DNA of 64,000 nucleotides from contig CAZMNW010000047.1 in NCBI GenBank assembly GCA_964567755.1, positions 62,001 to 126,000 of the forward strand, in the 5' to 3' direction. The notes beneath the pieces were generated by a model. The model worked only from the letters and a program-made list of their open reading frames with translations. It was not told the origin of the DNA and searched no databases. Position numbers and translations under genes: made by a program. Source of the DNA: DASRJW01 sp964567755. GTDB lineage: Bacteria > Krumholzibacteriota > Krumholzibacteriia > G020349025. Of the stretch, positions 26,455 to 35,180 are shown one piece after another (the first letter of the stretch is position 1; each line of letters begins with the position of its first letter).

Positions 26455-27405
26455 ATGTTCCTGCGCGATCTGTTCCACTTCCTGCCGCGTAGCCCGCTTC
26501 GACGCGCCCTCGGGGCGATGAATCGCGGCGAGTTCCAAAGCGCCGCCGCACTGCTCGAAGGCATGCTGGACGCGGGCGGCGCCCCCGGCCATGATCTGCG
26601 TTCCTACGCTTGCGAAGCCTACATCCAGTGGGGGAAGCAGTGTCGCGATGCAGGCGACCTGCATACCGCGCTGCGCAGTTTCGAACGCGCGGCGGCACTG
26701 CGTCCGGTCTTCGCCGATGTCCACTTTCTGCTCGCCCAACTCTATGAACATGTCGATCGCCCGCAAGCAGCGCGCTTGGCCTATGAACGCGCCCTCGGTC
26801 TCAACCCACGTTATTTCGACGCCAGGCTCGGCCTGGCGCGACTGCTCGCGCACGACGGGGAAGCGGACCTGGCATTGCGCCAGCTGCAGGAGGCGGCGCA
26901 GCACGCGCCTGCGGAGGCAAGGCGCCAATGGAGCGAACGGCTGGCGGGCGCGGCGAGCGCCGATCCGGCTCGCGTCCGCGAGCAGCTGGCAGCGCTGTGC
27001 GAGCCAATCCCCGCCGCGCCGACCACGGCGGTTGCCGCCGGCATCGAAGCCGCGCGGCGCGCGATGCGCACCGGCGAGAATCGGCGCGCCATCGTCGCGC
27101 TCAAAGCGCTGGTTGCGTCCGCGCCCGGGTATCCCGACCTGCACAACTTGCTCGGCATCGCCTACGACAACGAGGCCATGCTCGACGATGCGGTGGAGGA
27201 ATTCGAACGCGCGGTGGCGCTCAACCCCGAATACGCCGAGGCTCGCCTCAACCTCGGAATGGCGCTGTTCCATCGCGGCCGTCCTGACGAAGCCACACGC
27301 CAGCTGCGTTGGATCGAGAGCAGACATCCCGGCCACGAGATCGCGCGCACGGTGCTGGAACAAATCGAAGCTCCCCAACATCAGGCTCTGAGCGCGCAGC
27401 CGTAA
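26455..27405 (+). CDS. TPR-repeat protein
   Basis: This 316-residue protein is made of tetratricopeptide repeats: one set at about 40-150 (clear in LHTALRSFERAAALRP and ARLAYERALGLNPRY) and another at about 195-310 (LDDAVEEFERAVALNPEY). A linker rich in Ala and Arg joins them. No signal peptide or transmembrane helix is obvious, although the first 15 residues (MFLRDLFHFLPRSPL) are amphipathic and could touch the membrane. ATG 26455 follows GGAG by four bases. It is a scaffold by family; the partner is unknown. A long inverted repeat follows the gene. Confidence 0.82.
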   Translation: MFLRDLFHFLPRSPLRRALGAMNRGEFQSAAALLEGMLDAGGAPGHDLRSYACEAYIQWGKQCRDAGDLHTALRSFERAAALRPVFADVHFLLAQLYEHVDRPQAARLAYERALGLNPRYFDARLGLARLLAHDGEADLALRQLQEAAQHAPAEARRQWSERLAGAASADPARVREQLAALCEPIPAAPTTAVAAGIEAARRAMRTGENRRAIVALKALVASAPGYPDLHNLLGIAYDNEAMLDDAVEEFERAVALNPEYAEARLNLGMALFHRGRPDEATRQLRWIESRHPGHEIARTVLEQIEAPQHQALSAQP

Positions 27406-27425
27406 CCGCAGCGCTTTTCCCGCGC

Positions 27426-27510
27426 CGGCGTGACCCGATCGGCCCGATCCGGCGTGTCACCGACCTGCGCGCGGAATTCCGTGCGCCCGTCACTGGATCG
27501 GGTCACGCCG
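27426..27510. repeat. 15-bp perfect inverted repeat with structured spacer
   Basis: CGGCGTGACCCGATC (27426-27440) is repeated exactly in inverse orientation at 27496-27510, 55 bases apart. An outer CGCGCC/GGCGCG match extends the stem with a bulge. Inside lie a smaller palindrome, GATCGG-C-CCGATC (27437-27449), and a direct repeat of CCGGCGTG. The element starts 20 bases after the TPR gene stop, in the 280-base gap before the PQQ gene. It could be a terminator-like RNA structure, an operator or a dispersed repeat; only one copy was noticed in the window. Confidence 0.6.
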
Positions 27511-27685
27511 CCGGGCGCGCGGCAAGAACACGCTGCTCGCCGAATGGAGCGCCTGACTCGCTCCAACCCGTTGCAGTCCTGCGCACAAAGCACTTGCGAT
27601 GTCCGCGCGGCTGCCGTTCAATGCGACTTCTCGTGTCGTGCGTGCGCCCTTGCGAGCGCACTGTGGGTGTGTGGGAAGTGGGGTG

Positions 27686-29578
27686 GTGTGCGTGCGCAAT
27701 CCATATCGACTGCGGCTCGAAACTCCCGAGGGTCATCCGAATCAACTGTTCTCTTTCCTGGCTCCCGGCAGCGAGCAGGACGACACGCGTCTCGCCGTGC
27801 TCGTCGCCTGGCACGATCGGGCGGCGAAGGCTGCCTTGGAACCGGTGTTCCATGCCTTGACTCGCGACTACGCCGACCTGCGCACGCCCTCGGGTGCGCG
27901 TCTCGAAGATTTCGTTCAGGCCCTCGACGCCGCAGCGACCGCGCTCGACCCCGAGCAAATCCGCGGCTTCGACTGCGCCATCGTGCTCTGTCGCGGGCGT
28001 GGGCTGTACCTGCTGTATTCCGCTGCCATGACGCCACAGTTCAGCATCGGGGGACCGGCGCAGCCACTGCAGTCGACCTTGCGCGTGCGGGTCAAGAACC
28101 TGCCGTTGCATGGTGACGAAGGCAGTCTTTCGCGCTCGGCGGCGCGTCTCGAGCTCGTCCGTGTGTTCTTCGAAGACGAAGATCGCGTCGTCCTCTGGCT
28201 CGACCATCCCACCACGGGCACGGCCCTGCCCGCGGCCGCCGTGGGTGGCAAAGCGGCAACGGCCCGCATCGTCCTGCACAAGGAACCCGCTGTCGGCGAG
28301 GAGACCGTCGAGGCCCCGGCGAGCAGCTGGCCGGAGTCGCCGGAAACCGCCGGCAAGGACCGCGTGCGCATGTCCTATGTCGCCATCGCGCTGGTGGCGG
28401 TCGTGTTCGTGACCGCGCTGTTCGGCATGTCGCGCTGGCGCGCCATGGGGACCGACGGCCTAGCCGACGCCGACTCCTTCTTCGGCGACCGCGTCGACTC
28501 GCGCCTGGAGACCCGCCCGCCAGCCCGCGTGTCCGCGGATGTGGCCGAAGAGCCCGCGCGCAGCGACGAGGACAAACCCGACACGCAGCTGACCGCCGGC
28601 CATCCAGCGGACGCGTCGTTGCAATTGCTGTGGAAGAAGAACTACGGCGATTGGATCACCTCGTCGCCGCGACTCGCGCAGGGCAACGTCGTCTATGGCT
28701 GCCGCGATGGCAGTCTCTACGCCGTGCGCCAGAGCGGCGAGCCGCTGTGGGACTACGACTCTGGCGCCGGAATCGGCGCCACCCCGGAAGTGGATGGAAC
28801 CCGGCTCTATTGTGGCAACTACGCAGGGCGCGCGTTCGCGTTGCGTTGCCTCGATGGCGCCGAGCTGTGGGCCCATGACCTCGGGGCGCGACTTGTCGCC
28901 TCGCCGACGCTGGGCAAGGGCCTCGTCTTCTACCAGACCTACGCCGGTCAAGTCGTGGCACTCGAACAGAAGACCGGCCATTTGGTTTGGAAGCAGCACA
29001 TCGGCGGTCAGCTGCGTGCACGCGCCATCGCCATCGGCAAGCAAGTGCTGGTGACGACCGGCGACGGCACGTTGCTGGCTCTGGAACAGAAAACCGGCAA
29101 GACGACATGGAGCGTCGCGTTGGGGGCGCGTGTCATCTCCAACCCCGCGCACATCGACGATCTTGTGGTCCTGGCGAGTCAGGATGGCCAGGTCCACGCT
29201 CTGAAAACAAAGAATGGTGAGCTGGCCTGGCGCGTTGATCTTGGCGGCACTTTGGAGTCGGGCGTCGCCGCAGACGAGGATCGTCTCTACATCGGCAGCG
29301 TCGACCGCCATGTGTACGCGCTGCGCCGCGACGACGGCAGCATTGCCTGGCGCTTCAAGACCGGCGGTGCCATCCGGTCGACACCGTGGGTGGAAGACAG
29401 CAAGGTGTACGTCACGTCCTACGACCGTCACACCTACGTGTTCGATGGCGAATCGGGCACCGTTCTGGCGAAACAGGCGTCGCGAGCGCCGATCTACTCA
29501 TCGCCGCTCGTCCACGACGGCAAGGTGTATTTCGGCTCGAACGACGGCACGTTCTACTGCCTGAGCGCTTTGCGCTAG
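27686..29578 (+). CDS. Membrane-anchored PQQ-type beta-propeller with N-terminal pseudo-PP2C-like domain
   Basis: This protein has about 630 residues. The N-terminal 200 residues are cytosolic and have no named family. Their pattern of strands (RLAVLVAWHDRAAKAALEP, then GFDCAIVLCRGRGLYLLYSA, then DRVVLWLDH) resembles PPM/PP2C phosphatases without the metal-binding Asp residues; this is my inference. A single transmembrane helix (about 229-248, ALVAVVFVTALFG) and an acidic linker precede a C-terminal PQQ/BamB-like propeller (about 290-630), where units such as GSLYAVRQSGEPLWDYD and VYALRRDDGSIAWRF recur. The start is uncertain: GTG 27686 is seven bases after GGGAAG, GTG 27692 and ATG 27599 are possible. 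The layout suggests a one-helix signalling or scaffold protein with a periplasmic sensor propeller. Confidence 0.75.
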   Translation: MCVRNPYRLRLETPEGHPNQLFSFLAPGSEQDDTRLAVLVAWHDRAAKAALEPVFHALTRDYADLRTPSGARLEDFVQALDAAATALDPEQIRGFDCAIVLCRGRGLYLLYSAAMTPQFSIGGPAQPLQSTLRVRVKNLPLHGDEGSLSRSAARLELVRVFFEDEDRVVLWLDHPTTGTALPAAAVGGKAATARIVLHKEPAVGEETVEAPASSWPESPETAGKDRVRMSYVAIALVAVVFVTALFGMSRWRAMGTDGLADADSFFGDRVDSRLETRPPARVSADVAEEPARSDEDKPDTQLTAGHPADASLQLLWKKNYGDWITSSPRLAQGNVVYGCRDGSLYAVRQSGEPLWDYDSGAGIGATPEVDGTRLYCGNYAGRAFALRCLDGAELWAHDLGARLVASPTLGKGLVFYQTYAGQVVALEQKTGHLVWKQHIGGQLRARAIAIGKQVLVTTGDGTLLALEQKTGKTTWSVALGARVISNPAHIDDLVVLASQDGQVHALKTKNGELAWRVDLGGTLESGVAADEDRLYIGSVDRHVYALRRDDGSIAWRFKTGGAIRSTPWVEDSKVYVTSYDRHTYVFDGESGTVLAKQASRAPIYSSPLVHDGKVYFGSNDGTFYCLSALR

Positions 29579-29605
29579 GTCAACCGAGCTGCGGCCCCTG
29601 GGAAA

Positions 29606-29623
29606 GTCCCAAGGGCTTGGGAC
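29606..29623 (+). terminator. Hairpin after the PQQ-propeller gene
   Basis: GTCCCAA, GGGC, TTGGGAC form a 7-bp stem with a four-base loop, 27 bases past the stop. Downstream CCCTTGG could pair alternatively with the CCAAGGG inside it. No T-run follows. Confidence 0.42.
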
Positions 29624-29673
29624 CCTGTGCGCACCCCCTTGGCTTTCCATCCCCGGCTCGAAGCCCTATCCTG

Positions 29674-29703
29674 CGCCGCCGGTCCGCGTCTGGACCGGCG
29701 GCG
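29674..29703. terminator. 12-bp perfect hairpin abutting the secA promoter
   Basis: CGCCGCCGGTCC and GGACCGGCGGCG form a perfect 12-bp stem with loop GCGTCT. The stem ends one base before the proposed -35 box of secA at 29704. It may be the main terminator for upstream transcription, or an operator dyad controlling secA; the sequence alone does not decide. Confidence 0.5.
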
Positions 29704-29733
29704 TTGTCCGGTCCGGCGGGTCCGCCTTATTCT
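29704..29733 (+). promoter_or_regulatory. Sigma70-type promoter for secA
   Basis: TTGTCC (29704-29709), 18 bases, TATTCT (29728-29733), 46 bases upstream of the secA GTG. Box quality is moderate; the position directly after a strong hairpin supports a new transcription start. Confidence 0.42.
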
Positions 29734-29779
29734 TGGACCGGTTTGCCCTCTGCGGAAGCGGCGCCTCGAGGAGTAGGAC

Positions 29780-32700
29780 GTGCTGGCGAAAACCCTGCGC
29801 AAAGTCTTCAAGAGCAAGTCGGAACGTGACTTCCGACGGATGGAGCCCGTCGTCCAAGAGGTCAATCGCTGGGCCGGTGAGTACTGCAGCCTGAGCGACG
29901 AGGCGCTGCGCGACAAAACACGCGAGTTCCGCGAGCGCCTGTCCGCGGGCGCCACGCTGGAGGATTTGCTGCCGGAAGCGTTCGCTGCAGTCAAAGAGGC
30001 TTGCAGGCGCCATGTGGGCCAGAGCTGGCCCGTGGTCGGCCGGGCGACCGACTGGAACATGGTGCCGTACGATGTCCAGATCACCGGCGGCATCGCGCTG
30101 CACGAGGGCATGATTGCCGAGATGGCCACCGGCGAGGGCAAGACGCTGGTCGCGACCATGCCGCTCTACCTGAATGCACTCGCCGGCCGCGGCGCCTTCT
30201 TGGTCACGGTGAACGACTACCTGGCGCGCCGCGATGGCGAGTGGATGGGAAAGATTTACGAGTTTCTGGGGCTCAGCATCGGCATCATCCAGAATGCCAT
30301 GCGACCGCAGGAGCGGCATGCGGCCTATCGCTGTGACATCACCTATGTGACCAATAACGAAATGGGATTCGACTACCTGCGCGACAACATGGCCACGCGC
30401 ATCGAGGACCGCGTGCACCGCGATGACGCCACCCAGGTGCCCAGCAAGCAGTTCCGCTTCGCCATTGTCGACGAGGTCGACTCGGTGCTCGTCGACGAAG
30501 CGCGGACGCCGCTCATCATCGCCGGCCCGGCGCCGGAATCGCACCAGAGCGCCAACTTCATGTCGCTCCGACCCGGCATCGAGCAACTGGTGCGGCAGCA
30601 AAGCCACCTGGTGGCCGAAATGCTCCAGAGCGCCGAAGCATTGGTGGAGCCGGGCCTCGAGCAGCTCGACGGCGATGGCGAGCGTGATCTCGGGTTCAAG
30701 CTCTTGCAGGTCAAGCGCGGGGCGCCGAAACACAAGCAATTCATGAAGCTCGTGAGCCGCGAGGGGGGATTGCAGAAGTTAGTGCAGCGCATCGAGGGTG
30801 AGCTCATGCGCGACAAGCTGCTGCACACCGCCGACGAGGACCTTTTCTTCGCCCTCGACGAGAAGAGCCACGTGGCCGACCTCACCGAGAAGGGACGCGA
30901 GGAGCTGGCCAAGCTGGTGAATCTGCCGATGACCTTGCCGGATCTGAGCGTCGCCGTGGCCCGCATCGACGACGACGCCAGCGTTTCCAAGGCCGACAAG
31001 ATCACCGCGCTCGACGCGCTGCACCGCGACTACGCGCGCGCCAGCGATAGCTTGCACGACATCAGCCAGTTGCTGAAGGCCTATTCGTTGTTCGAAAAAG
31101 ACGTGGAGTACGTCGTCCAAGAGGGCAAGGTCCTCATCGTCGACGAATACACCGGTCGCCTGATGCCGGGGCGGCGATTCTCCGACGGTCTGCACCAGGC
31201 ACTCGAAGCCAAGGAAAACGTGCGCGTCGAACGCGAAACGCAGACCATGGCGACCATCACGCTGCAGAACCTGTTTCGCATGTTCGAGAAGCTGAGCGGC
31301 ATGACCGGCACCGCCGAGACCGAAGCCGAAGAGCTCAAGAAGATCTACAACTTGGACGTCATGGTGATCCCGACGCACCAACCCGTACGGCGAGTGGATT
31401 TCGACGACCAGATCTACAAGACACGGCGCGAGAAGTTCAACGCCGTCATCGACGAGATCGTGCACCACCACGAGCGCGGCATGCCGGTGTTGGTCGGCAC
31501 GGTGTCGGTGGAAGTCTCCGAGACGTTGTCGCGCCTGCTCAAGCGCCGCAACATCACCCACGAAGTGCTCAACGCGCGCCATCACCAGCGCGAGGCCGAG
31601 ATCGTTTCTCTCGCCGGACAGAAAGGCGCGGTCACCATCGCCACCAACATGGCCGGGCGCGGCACCGACATCAAGCTCGGCCCCGGCGTCATCCTGTGCG
31701 ATCGCGACCCGAACTTCGCCGGCCAACGCTGCCCGGCATGCCCGTTCGGTCGCGGCAAGAGCGGCGCCCCCAAGCCCAGCTACAAGGTGCCCGAGGGCGA
31801 CATCGACGAGCCCTGTGGGCTGACAATCGTCGGCACCGAGCGGCACGAATCGCGGCGCATCGATCGCCAGCTGCGCGGACGTTCCGGGCGCCAGGGCGAT
31901 CCAGGATCGTCGCGTTTCTTCATGTCGCTCGAAGACGACCTCATGCGCTTGTTCAGCCCCGAGCGCATTGCCACCATCATGGACCGCCTGGGCGTGCAAG
32001 AAGGCGAGGTCATCACGCATCCGATGGTGACGCGCGCCATCCAGCGCGCGCAGAAGCGCGTCGAGTTCCACAACTTCGACGCCCGCCAGCACCTGCTCAA
32101 GTACGACGACGTGATGAACAAGCAGCGGGAGGTCATCTACGCCAACCGGCTCGACGTGCTGCGTGGCACCGATCTGCACGCCGAGGTGCGGGGCATGGTG
32201 GGGTCTTTCGTCGACACCCAGGTCGAAGACAAGCTGGCCGGCCAGGATTGGCCGCCCGAAGGACCGCTCGAGCCGCTGCTGTACGAGCTGCAGAGCGTGT
32301 TCCTGCGTCCCTTCGATGTCGAGGGTCTGCGCGACATGGGCGAGGACGCCGCCGCCACCCACCTGCGCCAGCAAGGCGAACAGGCGCTCGATGACCGCGA
32401 GCAGATTCTGGGCGCGGACATCATGCGCCAGCTCGAACGTTGGTCGTACCTGCGCGCCATCGACGAAAAATGGATGGATCATTTGCGCGAGCTCGATCAC
32501 TTGCGCTCCGGGGTGTCGTTGCGCGCCTACGGGCAGAAGGATCCGCTGCTCGAATACAAGTCCGAAGCCTTCGGCATGTTCGAAGAGCTGCTCAAAGACG
32601 TTGACAGGCAGACCTTGAATCTCCTATGCCACGCTCAGGTCTCCGTGCGTCCTCCGGAGATGCAACGCGCGCCCACGGAAGCGCTGTCGTCGATCCACAC

Positions 32701-32935
32701 GGCCGCCCAGACGTTGGCGCCGGCGGCAGCGCGCGGCACGTCGATCGCGCCGCCTCCCGTGCCGCGTCTGCCGGGGAGCGGCGGCCTGCCGGCCGGCTTC
32801 GGGCCCCTCGGCACGGCGCCGGGTGCGCCACGCGGCGGGCAAACGCCGGTGCGCCATGCCGGTCCCAAAGTGGGACGCAACGATCCGTGCCCGTGCGCCA
32901 GCGGCAAGAAGTTCAAGTTCTGTCACGGGGCCTGA
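29780..32935 (+). CDS. secA: Protein translocase ATPase SecA
   Basis: This is the motor of the Sec pathway, driving unfolded preproteins through SecYEG. At 1051 residues it is longer than the E. coli protein (about 900). Visible parts are IALHEGMIAEMATGEGKT (Walker A), TNNEMGFDYLRDN, the DEVDS/DEART helicase motif, the preprotein cross-linking insertion, GTRGTDIKLG-like nucleotide domain 2 (here GRGTDIKLGPG), RQLRGRSGRQGDPGSS, and the C-terminal zinc tail CPCASGKKFKFCH. Residues about 640-680 carry an extra insert with Cys640, Cys651, Cys654 and Cys679, a possible second metal site in nucleotide domain 2. A stretch near 260-340 is also long. GTG 29780 follows AGGAGTAGGA. topA follows 28 bases later. 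Confidence 0.97.
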   Translation: MLAKTLRKVFKSKSERDFRRMEPVVQEVNRWAGEYCSLSDEALRDKTREFRERLSAGATLEDLLPEAFAAVKEACRRHVGQSWPVVGRATDWNMVPYDVQITGGIALHEGMIAEMATGEGKTLVATMPLYLNALAGRGAFLVTVNDYLARRDGEWMGKIYEFLGLSIGIIQNAMRPQERHAAYRCDITYVTNNEMGFDYLRDNMATRIEDRVHRDDATQVPSKQFRFAIVDEVDSVLVDEARTPLIIAGPAPESHQSANFMSLRPGIEQLVRQQSHLVAEMLQSAEALVEPGLEQLDGDGERDLGFKLLQVKRGAPKHKQFMKLVSREGGLQKLVQRIEGELMRDKLLHTADEDLFFALDEKSHVADLTEKGREELAKLVNLPMTLPDLSVAVARIDDDASVSKADKITALDALHRDYARASDSLHDISQLLKAYSLFEKDVEYVVQEGKVLIVDEYTGRLMPGRRFSDGLHQALEAKENVRVERETQTMATITLQNLFRMFEKLSGMTGTAETEAEELKKIYNLDVMVIPTHQPVRRVDFDDQIYKTRREKFNAVIDEIVHHHERGMPVLVGTVSVEVSETLSRLLKRRNITHEVLNARHHQREAEIVSLAGQKGAVTIATNMAGRGTDIKLGPGVILCDRDPNFAGQRCPACPFGRGKSGAPKPSYKVPEGDIDEPCGLTIVGTERHESRRIDRQLRGRSGRQGDPGSSRFFMSLEDDLMRLFSPERIATIMDRLGVQEGEVITHPMVTRAIQRAQKRVEFHNFDARQHLLKYDDVMNKQREVIYANRLDVLRGTDLHAEVRGMVGSFVDTQVEDKLAGQDWPPEGPLEPLLYELQSVFLRPFDVEGLRDMGEDAAATHLRQQGEQALDDREQILGADIMRQLERWSYLRAIDEKWMDHLRELDHLRSGVSLRAYGQKDPLLEYKSEAFGMFEELLKDVDRQTLNLLCHAQVSVRPPEMQRAPTEALSSIHTAAQTLAPAAARGTSIAPPPVPRLPGSGGLPAGFGPLGTAPGAPRGGQTPVRHAGPKVGRNDPCPCASGKKFKFCHGA

Positions 32936-32963
32936 ACCGATCCTCGAGCGAAATGGAACCGCC

Positions 32964-35180
32964 GTGAGCAAGTCTCTGGTCATCGTCGAGTCGCCGGCCA
33001 AAGCGCGCACGATCAAGAAGTACCTCGGTGGCGATTTCGACGTGCGGGCGTCCATCGGGCACGTCATCGACCTGCCGAAGAGCGAGCTCGGCGTCGACGT
33101 CGACAACGGCTTCGAGCCCAAGTACGTGACCATCAAGGGCAAGACCAAGGTGTTGCAAGAGCTCAAGACGGCGAGCAAGAAGGTCGACCGCATCTTTTTG
33201 GCCACCGATCTCGACCGCGAGGGCGAGGCCATTGCCTGGCACCTGCAGAACTTCCTCGGCGGCGTGCAGCCCAATGTCAAGCGCATCATTTTCAACGAGA
33301 TCACGCCGCGCGCCATCCAGGAGGCCATCGCGAACCCGGGCGACGTCGACCAGCACAAGGTCGACGCGCAGCAAGCTCGCCGCATCCTCGATCGCTTGGT
33401 CGGGTACCTGGTGAGCCCCGTGCTGTGGCAGGTGTTCTACTACGGGCTCTCGGCGGGCCGGGTGCAATCGGTGGCGCTGCGTCTCATCTGCGAGCGCGAG
33501 CGCGAGATCCGCGCCTTCTTGCCGCAGGAGTTCTGGTCGATCACGGCATTGCTGCACACAGCGGACGTGAAACCGGGGACGGGCGATTTCGAGGCTCGGC
33601 TGCGCAGCTGGAAGGGCGACAAGGCCGAGCTCAAGTCGCAGGAGCAGGCCGATGCCGTGCTGGCCGCGTTGGCGCGCGCCGCCTTTCGCGTCGCCACCGT
33701 CGAGGTCAAGGAAAAGCGGCGCAATCCGTACCCGCCCTTCATTACCAGCACACTGCAGCAAGACGCTGCGCGGCGTCTGCGTTTTTCGGCCAAGAAGACC
33801 ATGATGCTGGCGCAGCAACTGTACGAGGGCATCGAGCTCGGCAGCGAGGGGCCGGTCGGCCTCATCACCTACATGCGCACCGATTCGACGCGCCTTTCCG
33901 ACCAAGCGCGCGGGGAAGGCATTGCCTATGTGCGCGCGCACCTGGGCGAAGACTATCTCGCCACCACCCAGCGCCAGTTCAAGCAGGGCAAGAGCGTCCA
34001 GGACGCGCACGAGGCCATCCGCCCGACCGCTGTGGAGAGAACCCCCGAGCAATTGAAGCGACATTTGAGCCCCGACCAGATGGCGCTTTACGATCTGGTC
34101 TGGCGGCGTTTTCTGGCGTCGCTCATGGCGAGCGCCGTCTATCGCACCACCACCGCCGACATCGAGGCCGGGGATGCCATCTTCCGTGCCACCGGGTCGG
34201 AGCTGCAGTTCGACGGCTTCATGCGCATCTACCCGGACGTGCGCGAGAAGGAAGACACCGAGGGCATCCTGCCGGCGCTCGCCGTCGGCCAGACCTTGTC
34301 CTTGCGCGAGATCGTGCCCAAGCAGCACTTCACCGAACCGCCACCGCGTTACACCGAGGCGACGTTGATCAAGGAGCTGGAGGAACGCGGCATCGGGCGC
34401 CCCAGCACCTATGCCACGATCGTCAGCACGATCCGCGAGCGCGAATACGTTCTCAAGGAAGGCGGGCGTTTCACGCCGACAGCGCTCGGCATGGAAGTGT
34501 GGGAGGCGTTGGAGAAAGCGTTTCCCTCCATCTTCGAGGTCGATTTCACCGCACGCATGGAAACCGAGCTCGACAAGGTCGAAACCGGCGAGGACAACTG
34601 GCGCAAGGTCGTCGGTGACTTCTACTCGCCGTTCTCCAAGGTGCTGGAAGGGCTCAAGAGCGACCCCGCGGCGCTCAAGAATCTGCTCAATCATGGCAGC
34701 GAGATCATCTGCGACAAGTGCGGCGCGACGATGATGAAAAAATGGGGACGCAACGGCCCGTTCCTCGCGTGCCCGAACTATCCGAAATGCCGCAACACGA
34801 AATCGTTGGAGGGCGAGAGCGAGGTCGTCAAGCTCGGCAAGCCCTGCCCGCAGTGCGGCAGTGAGATGATCAAGAAACGCGGGCGTTATGGCGAGTTCGG
34901 CGCCTGTCCGAACTATCCGACCTGCAAGTACACCGAACCGCTTTCGATCGGCGTCGCGTGTCCGCGCGGGTGTGGCGGCCACATGGCACAAAAGCGCAGC
35001 GCCCGCGGTCGCACCTTCTACGGCTGCAGCCGCTACCCAGCCTGCGACTTCGCCGCCTGGGACAAACCCACCGGCGAGAAGTGCACCGCCTGCGGCGTCG
35101 GCGATCTGGTGGAGAAGAACACCAAATCGAAGGGAATCTTCAAGAAGTGCCCGGCGTGCAAAGAAGAGTTCGTGGATTGA
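32964..35180 (+). CDS. topA: DNA topoisomerase I
   Basis: This type IA topoisomerase relaxes negative supercoils. The 738-residue protein starts at GTG 32964 (GGAA five bases upstream), giving the canonical SLVIVESPAKARTI Toprim start. DREGEAIAWHL carries acidic metal-binding residues. The catalytic Tyr is at about 303 in GLITYMRTDSTR. The C-terminal part has three zf-C4-type topoisomerase fingers (CDKCGATMMKKWG, CPQCGSEMIKKRG, CPRGCGGHM) plus a fourth CTACG/CPACK pair near the end, in line with other zinc-finger TopA proteins. The stop overlaps a TTG start for xerC. The topA-xerC-hslV-hslU order is conserved in several phyla. Confidence 0.97.
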   Translation: MSKSLVIVESPAKARTIKKYLGGDFDVRASIGHVIDLPKSELGVDVDNGFEPKYVTIKGKTKVLQELKTASKKVDRIFLATDLDREGEAIAWHLQNFLGGVQPNVKRIIFNEITPRAIQEAIANPGDVDQHKVDAQQARRILDRLVGYLVSPVLWQVFYYGLSAGRVQSVALRLICEREREIRAFLPQEFWSITALLHTADVKPGTGDFEARLRSWKGDKAELKSQEQADAVLAALARAAFRVATVEVKEKRRNPYPPFITSTLQQDAARRLRFSAKKTMMLAQQLYEGIELGSEGPVGLITYMRTDSTRLSDQARGEGIAYVRAHLGEDYLATTQRQFKQGKSVQDAHEAIRPTAVERTPEQLKRHLSPDQMALYDLVWRRFLASLMASAVYRTTTADIEAGDAIFRATGSELQFDGFMRIYPDVREKEDTEGILPALAVGQTLSLREIVPKQHFTEPPPRYTEATLIKELEERGIGRPSTYATIVSTIREREYVLKEGGRFTPTALGMEVWEALEKAFPSIFEVDFTARMETELDKVETGEDNWRKVVGDFYSPFSKVLEGLKSDPAALKNLLNHGSEIICDKCGATMMKKWGRNGPFLACPNYPKCRNTKSLEGESEVVKLGKPCPQCGSEMIKKRGRYGEFGACPNYPTCKYTEPLSIGVACPRGCGGHMAQKRSARGRTFYGCSRYPACDFAAWDKPTGEKCTACGVGDLVEKNTKSKGIFKKCPACKEEFVD

